This document shows, piece after piece, positions 38,971 to 44,541 of a stretch of 44,541 bases of DNA. The notes under the pieces are model-generated. The model was not told the origin of the DNA, did no database searches, and was given only the letters and a program-made list of their open reading frames with translations. A program made the translations under genes and the position numbers. This DNA is from Oscillospiraceae bacterium (lineage in GTDB: Bacteria > Bacillota > Clostridia > Oscillospirales > Acutalibacteraceae), in contig CADAMO010000005.1 in assembly GCA_902788995.1 (NCBI GenBank), forward strand, positions 1-44,541, in the 5' to 3' direction. Positions within the stretch are counted from its first letter, which is position 1. The number at the start of each line of letters is the position of its first letter.

Positions 38971-40044
38971 ATGATCTTTAATATTCCCCTGAGAAGCAAG
39001 CAGGACCGCATCGAACCAACCCGCTGCGAAGTGAACTGTGTTGTAGAAATTCCCTATGATGAGTTTATCCGATTCCGGGATAACCCGCTCAAAGATTATG
39101 ATTTCATCAAAGACCATCTCGACGATCTACAGCCGAAAGATTACTCCACTGCTTCCTGTATGCTGGTGATTGGCAAGAACCAGAGCGACGGCATCCTTGT
39201 GGATCCACAGGGATACAGCTACGCACGGTATACGGCGTATATTCCCGAGGCACGTCAGCTACTGCAGCATGAACAGTCTCCGGCGCTTTCGTTGTTCAGC
39301 AATCGGATGCGTGACCTTGTGGAGAAGATCCTTGAAAACGCAAAATCGCATCATGCGGACGGACGATACACCGTCGCCCGGGATCACGCGGAAACGCTGT
39401 TCGGCAGCAAGGATCTGCCTTGGGAACTGCTCAGGGATATGCTCATGGAGCGTCCGGAAATAGATGGGCTGGCTCCCGCCTCTCCTGACGCATTCAGGAT
39501 TCAACTGGCGGATGTACCGGAACAGTCGGAAACGCCAACCTATATCGGTCTTGATAAATCAAAGATCGACCTCATGCTCGCACGACACGTACTGTGGCTG
39601 CACGACGAACCGGGCGGCGAACGTGCAGACTTTTCCGGGAGCGCTATTCACGGTTATGATTTCTCCGGCAGAGATCTTGTCGGCGCGATCATGGATGACG
39701 CTATGCTGATCGAATGTGATTTCAGCCGAACGGATATCACCCATGCCTCCTTCGATCATACGACATTGCGCAACTGCCGTATGGATAACGTCGTTGCCAA
39801 CAGCACGATTTTTCATGCGGCGGAAATCCGGGAAGGTTCATTCACAGGAACCGCGTTTGAAGACTGTGATTTTTCTGACGCCAGGATTATCGACGCGACT
39901 GATTTCGATTCCGTGAATTACTGCTGCATCGACGGCACGGAGTTTGTAGACATGGACGAGGGCGAGATCAATTTCTATAACTGCTACGACGACCGGGATA
40001 CCTATCTGCAGACAGAGGGATATTCGTTGGGACCGTCCATGTGA
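38971..40044 (+). CDS. DUF6329-like domain plus pentapeptide-repeat protein
   Basis: A 357-residue protein. Residues 1-100 ('IFNIPLRSKQDRIEPTRCEV', 'YDFIKDHLDD', 'DGILVDPQGYSYARYTAYIP') match the DUF6329 pattern of Clostridia elements. A helical section leads to pentapeptide-like repeats at about 215-325: 'ADFSGSAIHGYDFSGRDL', 'CDFSRTDITHASFDHTTL' and similar five-residue steps. Pentapeptide proteins form right-handed beta helices; some (Qnr, MfpA) mimic DNA. A DNA-mimic or antirestriction role is conceivable but untested. The tail is 'TEGYSLGPSM'. Confidence 0.75.
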   Translation: MIFNIPLRSKQDRIEPTRCEVNCVVEIPYDEFIRFRDNPLKDYDFIKDHLDDLQPKDYSTASCMLVIGKNQSDGILVDPQGYSYARYTAYIPEARQLLQHEQSPALSLFSNRMRDLVEKILENAKSHHADGRYTVARDHAETLFGSKDLPWELLRDMLMERPEIDGLAPASPDAFRIQLADVPEQSETPTYIGLDKSKIDLMLARHVLWLHDEPGGERADFSGSAIHGYDFSGRDLVGAIMDDAMLIECDFSRTDITHASFDHTTLRNCRMDNVVANSTIFHAAEIREGSFTGTAFEDCDFSDARIIDATDFDSVNYCCIDGTEFVDMDEGEINFYNCYDDRDTYLQTEGYSLGPSM

Positions 40045-40053
40045 GGAAGCGCA

Positions 40054-40308
40054 ATGGAATCGTTATATGATCTCGTTGATAAATATGGCGCGCCGATTTT
40101 TCTGGACGCCGCAGCTTACTACACCTGCCACCTGCATCCGGAGAACGTGGACAAGACGATCGACGAAATGGAATCCCGCTGGTACGATCCGAAGCATCAG
40201 CAAACCGAAGCGGAAAAGATGCTTGAGGATTACAAAAACGGGCTGACGATCCTGAACGACCGGAGTCTTGCCTACGTGGACACAGGCGGCTTCGATTTTT
40301 CCATGTGA
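40054..40308 (+). CDS. Hypothetical protein, 84 aa, tail GGFDFSM
   Basis: Starts at ATG 40054, with SD gagga overlapping the upstream TGA. The small soluble protein has three helices: 'YDLVDKYGAPIFLDAAAYYTC', 'ENVDKTIDEMESRWYD' and 'EAEKMLEDYKNGL' in outline. It ends 'YVDTGGFDFSM', a clear copy of the shared tail on a protein that is otherwise not very acidic there. The family is not recognised. The following gene starts 8 nt after the stop. Confidence 0.65.
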   Translation: MESLYDLVDKYGAPIFLDAAAYYTCHLHPENVDKTIDEMESRWYDPKHQQTEAEKMLEDYKNGLTILNDRSLAYVDTGGFDFSM

Positions 40309-40316
40309 GGTGCAAA

Positions 40317-40529
40317 ATGAAAAAGACTACAATACAGATCACCTATGACGAGGAACGGCTCTCGGCGCTGCAGCTTTTCATGCAGCAGAAGAACCTTTCT
40401 CTGGATGAAGAACTGCTCAAGGCAGTGGATACGCTCTATAACCGTTACGTTCCGCAGAGCGTCCGTGAATTCTTTACCCTGAAGAACGGAGAATCGGCGC
40501 CGCAGCCGGGTAAGGGAAAGGGCGAATAG
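40317..40529 (+). CDS. DUF6103-like small protein
   Basis: A 70-residue protein from ATG 40317, with SD gaggtg at 40306-40311; GTG 40305 would overlap the previous stop. 'TIQITYDEERLSALQLFMQQ' then 'NLSLDEELLKAVDTLYNRYV' and 'PQSVREFF' match DUF6103, which looks like a ribbon-helix-helix-type unit with a helical extension. DNA binding is possible. The C-terminus is basic (GKGKGE) and lacks the shared tail. The next gene begins with a related segment ('LREALVRRGTTLEEELTKHF'). Confidence 0.7.
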   Translation: MKKTTIQITYDEERLSALQLFMQQKNLSLDEELLKAVDTLYNRYVPQSVREFFTLKNGESAPQPGKGKGE

Positions 40530-40567
40530 AAGAGAAGCGGCGCTGTCTGGCGGTTTGTTGCGTTTTT

Positions 40568-40644
40568 CTCCCGTGGCGGTAATGCGCCCGCGGGAGGATC
40601 TGCAACCGATTTTTGACGGCTTTTTGCGCGGACGTTGCGCAAAA
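40568..40644 (+). other. Two stem-loops in the 156-nt gap before the 228-aa gene
   Basis: First, ctcccg/cgggag (40568-40573 and 40591-40596) with an inner ggcg/cgcc stem. Second, ttttgcgc/gcgcaaaa (40622-40629 and 40637-40644) with a 7-nt loop. No T-run follows either. A GATAAT -10-like hexamer lies about 20 nt after the second stem, without a clear -35. The gap may hold a partial terminator and a weak promoter. Confidence 0.45.
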
Positions 40645-40685
40645 GAAACAGTCTGAACATAAGTGATAATACAGGAGGAAGACGT

Positions 40686-41372
40686 ATGAATTATTCTGAC
40701 GTAACTCTGTTCTTTAACGACTACAAGCTTGGTCCTCTGCGCGAAGCGCTTGTAAGACGAGGTACCACCTTGGAAGAGGAACTGACAAAGCATTTTGAAA
40801 AGCTGTTCTCCGATCTGATTCCGGAGGAAACCCGCCGGGAGATCGAAAACCGTATTCGGATGGAAGCGGAGGCTGAAGCCGCCCGTCGGGAAGCGGCAAG
40901 AAGATTCGCCGTGATACATATGCACGAACCTGGCGACGATTTCTATTTCACTACGGAGTATGAGACCTCCGCCTTGAAGCTGGCGCATGTCTACAGAGAA
41001 TACCTGCAACCGGAGGTCGGAAAGTACGCGCTGGACTCTCTCGCCAGACATTTTGCGGATACGCAGATGATCGACGAGCAGGTGTATAACGTCCTCTGCG
41101 ACGCACAGCCGAACGACGCACGCATCGCCATCTGCGCCGACTTCGATTTCGAGAAACGGCAGCTCAGTTTCTGTGAACAGAACGACGAGGAATGGCGCGC
41201 CTATTCTCTGCGGGATATTGCCGGAGCCGCTTATGCGGCAGAACGCCGGAAGTATATTTCCCCAGGGGAACGGGCAGAACTGTTCGCCGATTATCTGTCC
41301 GGGAAAGAACTTCCGTTTGCGGATGGATCCGAGGATCCGTCTGCGGACGAAAGCCCCGGTCTGACGATGTAA
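40686..41372 (+). CDS. DUF6103-related accessory protein, 228 aa
   Basis: Starts at ATG 40686 behind SD caggagg. Residues 10-60 ('LGPLREALVRRGTTLEEELT', 'FSDLIPEETRREIENRI') parallel the DUF6103 module of the preceding gene, so the two may be paralogues sharing a helical domain. A charged coiled segment ('RMEAEAEAARREAARRF') leads to a second domain with 'ALDSLARHFADTQMIDEQVY' and 'CADFDFEKRQLSFCEQNDEEW' in outline. It ends in an acidic run and 'DESPGLTM', the shared tail. No gene follows for 210 nt, so the tail cannot be explained by a downstream SD. Confidence 0.65.
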   Translation: MNYSDVTLFFNDYKLGPLREALVRRGTTLEEELTKHFEKLFSDLIPEETRREIENRIRMEAEAEAARREAARRFAVIHMHEPGDDFYFTTEYETSALKLAHVYREYLQPEVGKYALDSLARHFADTQMIDEQVYNVLCDAQPNDARIAICADFDFEKRQLSFCEQNDEEWRAYSLRDIAGAAYAAERRKYISPGERAELFADYLSGKELPFADGSEDPSADESPGLTM

Positions 41373-41582
41373 GCCGGGGTAGAAAATCAAGCAGGATAAA
41401 GGCTGTATGCCGCCGGAGGGCGGCAACTGCCGAATCACGCCGTCCGGCAACGCCGGTCGGGCCAACAAAAGGTGTTACGGTTTCGTTTTCGTGTTAAGAT
41501 TCGTAGTCCGGGAACGGAACTTTCGGCGGTATTTCAGCCTTTTTCCGTATTGACGAGTTGGAATACTTTGGGAGAAATGCAA
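41373..41582. other. Candidate origin of transfer (oriT) region
   Basis: A 210-nt intergenic region just upstream of the relaxosome protein and relaxase. It contains a perfect hairpin tgccgcc-ggag-ggcggca (41408-41425), a second ccggc-aac-gccgg (41444-41456) and a more A/T-rich, T-run-containing section before the next gene. oriT regions typically lie here and contain inverted repeats beside the nick site. No nick motif can be identified by eye, so this is positional and structural inference. Confidence 0.45.
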
Positions 41583-41987
41583 ATGCAAAGTAAAAACAAC
41601 GTAAGAGTCGGCATTTATATCGACAAAAATTTACTGGATCGCTGCGATGAGAATCTCGCAAGAACAAACGCGGCTTCCCGCAGTGAGTTTATCTCCGACG
41701 CCATCGAGCTGTATCTCAGCTGGCTGGTTTCCAAAGACACAAGCAGGGTGCTGACCCCTGCGCTGGAAAGCGTGATCGGCGGCAAGATCGCCACCACAGA
41801 GAACCACATCGCCCGCGTGATCTTCAAGCAGAGCGTAGAGATCGCCATGATGATGCATGTGATCGCCGGCGCGTTCCAAATCGATGAGGACAACCTTGAC
41901 CGGCTCCGCGGGCTGTGTGTAGATGAGGTCTCCCGGCTCGGCGGCAAGTTCAAATTCGAGGATGCGGTCCGCATTCAGAAGCGCTGA
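41583..41987 (+). CDS. Ribbon-helix-helix relaxosome accessory protein (MobC/TraJ-like role)
   Basis: A 134-residue protein. 'NNVRVGIYIDKNLLDRCDENL' then 'TNAASRSEFISDAIELYLSWL' is a CopG/Arc-type ribbon-helix-helix (residues 3-45) in outline. The rest is helical and may tetramerise or contact the relaxase. ATG 41583 lies 8 nt after SD gggag; ATG 41577 is too close to it. Such proteins bind inverted repeats in oriT and help the relaxase. The gene is 3 nt upstream of the relaxase and directly downstream of the candidate oriT, supporting this role. Confidence 0.8.
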   Translation: MQSKNNVRVGIYIDKNLLDRCDENLARTNAASRSEFISDAIELYLSWLVSKDTSRVLTPALESVIGGKIATTENHIARVIFKQSVEIAMMMHVIAGAFQIDEDNLDRLRGLCVDEVSRLGGKFKFEDAVRIQKR

Positions 41988-41990
41988 CCG

Positions 41991-44204
41991 ATGCCGAGAA
42001 TCATTATGAAGTCGCCGTACTTCAAACCGAACGTGGACAGTCACGCCGCCAATTACGTCCGCTACATCGCAACGCGAGAGGGCGTGGAACGCGCGGAGAG
42101 CTCGGCAAGGTTCCTCCCGGCGACGAGAAAACAGAAAGAGATCATCGGGAAGCTGGTGCTCGCTTACCCGGACGCCGCGGATCTGTTCGAACATCAGGAC
42201 TACGTTGACAAGCCGAACCGCGGGAACGCCGACGAGCTGATTCTGCGAATCGCGGAGCTCCATGGCGAGCTCTTCGAGGACCGGGAGAAGTACGTTTCCT
42301 ACATTGCCGAGCGTCCTCGCGTGGAGAAGCTGTCCTCTCACGGGCTCTTCTCTGACGAGGGCGTCCCGCTTGTGCTCGAAAATGTGGCCCGGGAGATCCG
42401 CGAGACAGGCAGCAATGTGTGGACGCACATCATCTCTTTGACACGGGAGGATGCCGCCCGGCTCGGTTACGATAACGCCGACGCATGGGTGCAGCTCCTG
42501 CGTTCGCAGCGGAATATGATCGCGTCAAGCATGAAGATCGCGCCGGAGAATTTTCATTGGTACGCCGCCTTCCACAACGAGAGTCACCACCCGCACGTTC
42601 ACATGATGGCGTTCTCGTCAAAACCGGGCGAAGCCTTTCTGACGGAGAACGGCATCGAACAGATCAAGTCGGAGCTGGCCAAGGAGATCTTCCGGCAGGA
42701 TCTCATCGAAGTCTATCAGCGGCAGACGTCCTACAGGGACGAGCTTCGCGCTGAAGGACGTGCGACGGCAGAGCAGATCGTCGCGCAAATCAACGGCGGG
42801 ACCTACGAGAATCCCAAGCTGGAATCGCTGCTCCTTGACCTCGCCACGCGGCTTTCCCGGACGAAGGGCAAGAAGCAGTACGGCTACCTGAAACCGGACG
42901 TCAAGGCAATCGTCGATCAGATCGTCGACCTGCTCGCGGAAGACGAACGCATCCAGGAGCTCTATGAACTGTGGTACAAGCAAAGAGAAGAGGTCCTCCG
43001 TACCTACACCGATACCATGCCGGAGCGGGAATCGCTGCGGGACAACAAGGAGTTTAAGCCGCTGAAGAACGCAGTGATCGAGGCGGCCATGGGGCTTGCT
43101 CTGGACAGGGATCCGGCAGAGGAACCACTGAGTCCGGAGGAAGCTCCCGAACCTTCTCCGAGTGCATCTGAGGAAGAAACGACTGACCCTCCGCCACCTG
43201 ACGCGGAGCTCTCCCGTCTGCTGCGGCAGGCCGAGGGCGGGAACCGGTACGCGCAGTATCAGATGGCAAGACTTTATCTCGACCGGAAGGGTGAACACTA
43301 TGCGCCTGACGAGGCTGTCCGTTGGCTGAAGCAGGCGGCGGCGCAGGGCTATGCCGTTGCCGCTTATCGCCTCGGGAAGCTGTACCTGACCGGCGACCAT
43401 CTGCCGCGTGATACGAAAGGCGCGGAGGCATGGTTACGAAAAGCCTGTGATGCGGATAACAATTTCGCACAGTACCTGCTGGGTAAAACCTACCTGACCG
43501 ATCCCGATTTTGACGCGGCGCCGGAGGAAGCGGAACGCCTGTTGTCCCAGGCGGCGGAGCAGCACAACAAGTACGCAGCCTACACCTTGGGCAAAGAGAA
43601 GCTGAGCGGGAACCGGCTGTCTCGCGATATATCCGCAGCGATCCGTCTGCTGTCAGTCTCTGCCGACCTCGGCTTTGCCCCTGCGATGTATCTGCTGGGC
43701 AGGCTCTATACGGAAGGAGAAGCAGTCCCACGAGACCTCTCTCGGGCGATCGTTCTCCTCGAACATGCCGCCGATCAGGGGAATAGCTATGCGGCTTACC
43801 TCGCAGGGAAGCTGCGATTGAACGAGGACTCTGTCCGGGATATCCCGCAGGCGATCTGGGACTTTGAACTCGCAGCCGCAGAAGGAAACGCCTATGCGGA
43901 GTATCAGCTCGGCAGGATCTATCTGTATGGGATCGAAACGGAACCGGACCGGGAAGCGGCTGTCCGCTGGCTGCGCTCCGCTGCCGATCATGGAAACGCC
44001 TACGCTTCGCAGCTCCTTCGACACATGTACCGAACGGAAGGCTCCCGCGCTGCGATGGGTGCGTTCCGTTTGCTCAACGACTTCTGCCGTATCTTCCAGC
44101 GTCGGCTGGAGGAAAACCGCAGACACTTTGAAAACGAAACCGACCGCAAGCTGCTCCGTCAGATCGAAGAAAAGAAAGCGGCGCACGGTCTCAAACAAGG
44201 ATAA
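41991..44204 (+). CDS. MobL/MobP-type relaxase with C-terminal Sel1 repeats
   Basis: A 737-residue protein. The N-terminal relaxase domain (1 to about 260) contains 'NYVRYIATREGVER' near 21-34 with candidate catalytic Tyr, and the metal-binding triad 'HHPHVHM' at 199-205, as in MobL/MobP3 relaxases. It would nick oriT and stay bound to the strand. A helical segment and a Pro/Glu-rich linker (to about 400) precede about seven Sel1-like repeats (404-690; 'AQYQMARLYLD', 'AAYRLGKLYLTGD' and others), a protein-binding solenoid. The Sel1 part may recruit the coupling protein or relaxosome partners. ATG 41991 follows the upstream stop by 3 nt. Confidence 0.92.
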   Translation: MPRIIMKSPYFKPNVDSHAANYVRYIATREGVERAESSARFLPATRKQKEIIGKLVLAYPDAADLFEHQDYVDKPNRGNADELILRIAELHGELFEDREKYVSYIAERPRVEKLSSHGLFSDEGVPLVLENVAREIRETGSNVWTHIISLTREDAARLGYDNADAWVQLLRSQRNMIASSMKIAPENFHWYAAFHNESHHPHVHMMAFSSKPGEAFLTENGIEQIKSELAKEIFRQDLIEVYQRQTSYRDELRAEGRATAEQIVAQINGGTYENPKLESLLLDLATRLSRTKGKKQYGYLKPDVKAIVDQIVDLLAEDERIQELYELWYKQREEVLRTYTDTMPERESLRDNKEFKPLKNAVIEAAMGLALDRDPAEEPLSPEEAPEPSPSASEEETTDPPPPDAELSRLLRQAEGGNRYAQYQMARLYLDRKGEHYAPDEAVRWLKQAAAQGYAVAAYRLGKLYLTGDHLPRDTKGAEAWLRKACDADNNFAQYLLGKTYLTDPDFDAAPEEAERLLSQAAEQHNKYAAYTLGKEKLSGNRLSRDISAAIRLLSVSADLGFAPAMYLLGRLYTEGEAVPRDLSRAIVLLEHAADQGNSYAAYLAGKLRLNEDSVRDIPQAIWDFELAAAEGNAYAEYQLGRIYLYGIETEPDREAAVRWLRSAADHGNAYASQLLRHMYRTEGSRAAMGAFRLLNDFCRIFQRRLEENRRHFENETDRKLLRQIEEKKAAHGLKQG

Positions 44205-44213
44205 GGAGGACCC

Positions 44214-44541
44214 ATGTCAACCTTTATATATTTCACCGAAGCGCAAAAGGAACAGGCGCGCCGCACGGACCTGCCCTCGCTCCTGCGCTCACAAGGGGTG
44301 GAGCTCAAGCGCTCCGGCTCGGAGTATGAGTGGGAGTCGCCGACGGGAAAGGTCACACTCCGCGAAAATCTTTGGTACCACCAATACGAACAGGAGGGCG
44401 GCGACGCCATCGCCTTCGTGCAGAAGTTTATGGGCAGCAGCTATCCGGAAGCAATCAACCTCCTGCTCGGTGGGAACGCGATTCCAACTGCTCCCGCAGC
44501 GCAGCCGAAGCCTAAACCGCCAACCGTCCCCTTCACGCTTC
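44214..44541 (+). CDS. DUF3991/primase-like protein, N-terminal part (3' truncated)
   Basis: ATG 44214 follows SD aaggagga; the frame is open to the window end (109 codons). 'AQKEQARRTDLPSLLRSQGV' in outline, 'ENLWYHQYEQEGGDAIAFVQKF' in outline and 'SSYPEAINLLLGG' give the fold of the CHC2-type N-terminus of DUF3991/Toprim and DnaG-like element primases. None of the zinc-binding Cys residues of a CHC2 finger is present, as in many DUF3991 proteins. A Pro/Ala linker begins before the cut, so the catalytic domain lies outside. It would help replicate transferred single strands. Confidence 0.7.
   Translation, partial: MSTFIYFTEAQKEQARRTDLPSLLRSQGVELKRSGSEYEWESPTGKVTLRENLWYHQYEQEGGDAIAFVQKFMGSSYPEAINLLLGGNAIPTAPAAQPKPKPPTVPFTL

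Noticed and set aside
40272-41468. Minus-strand frame of 398 codons
   Set aside because: It crosses three + strand genes that have good SDs and recognised features, plus structured intergenic DNA; no known domain is seen in its translation.
1-44541. Prophage origin of the window
   Set aside because: No capsid, tail, terminase or lysis genes were seen; relaxase, T4SS and element-specific DUF families point to conjugation.

Overview
The window looks like part of a large integrative and conjugative element (or a closely related conjugative plasmid) from a Gram-positive, gut-type Clostridia host, probably Oscillospiraceae/Ruminococcaceae-like. This is inferred from family content (DUF3846/YodL, DUF3848, DUF3849, DUF4314, DUF6103, a DUF3852 VirB2-like protein, a CD1110-type VirB4, a MobL/MobP-type relaxase), from strong AGGAGG-type Shine-Dalgarno sites, and from the absence of any secretin or outer-membrane component. 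Every gene I accept is on the + strand, usually with short gaps or 1-8 nt overlaps. No tRNA, rRNA, CRISPR array, IS element, integrase or attachment site was seen, and both ends of the window cut through genes.

Layout. 1-2.4 kb: end of a sortase-fold protein, a small InlB-repeat secreted protein and small accessory genes. 2.4-12.4 kb: an accessory block containing a cytosine-5 methyltransferase, a Dam-type adenine methyltransferase, an ArdA-like antirestriction protein, DUF3849, YodL/DUF3846, AbrB and SpoVG proteins and several unknowns. 12.4-20.2 kb: a complete Gram-positive Tad-type pilus locus (two tandem pilins, prepilin peptidase, CpaB, TadZ, TadA, TadB, TadC, two pseudopilins, and a membrane protein with dockerin-like and Cys-rich domains), closed by a terminator. 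20.3-27.9 kb: a giant 2522-residue repeat adhesin. 27.9-38.5 kb: a T4SS module (VirB2-like, VirB6/TrbL-like, VirB3/PrgI-like, an accessory protein, VirB4, a CHAP hydrolase), interrupted at 28.6-31.3 kb by a separately expressed cargo cluster (XRE regulator, SLOG protein, DUF6809, HipA-like kinase), and carrying an LRR surface protein. 38.6-41.4 kb: a second accessory block (DUF3848, DUF6329 plus pentapeptide repeats, DUF6103). 41.4-44.5 kb: a candidate oriT, a ribbon-helix-helix relaxosome protein, a relaxase with Sel1 repeats, and the start of a DUF3991/primase-like protein.

How it may work together. The pilus and the large surface proteins could bring donor and recipient cells together. The T4SS and relaxase would then move DNA, while the methyltransferases, ArdA-like protein and other accessory proteins would protect or establish it in the recipient.

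The most interesting observation is that about fourteen accessory proteins of unrelated folds, and none of the pilus, T4SS, methyltransferase or relaxase proteins, share a short C-terminal tail: an acidic stretch, then Gly/Ser plus a hydrophobic residue or Pro, a few small residues, and usually a terminal Met (for example DEGFEQSM, DESPGLTM, NGPVMGGM, GGFDFSM). A shared sorting or translocation signal is one explanation. In three genes the same tail also encodes the Shine-Dalgarno site of the next gene, which is a competing, RNA-level explanation.
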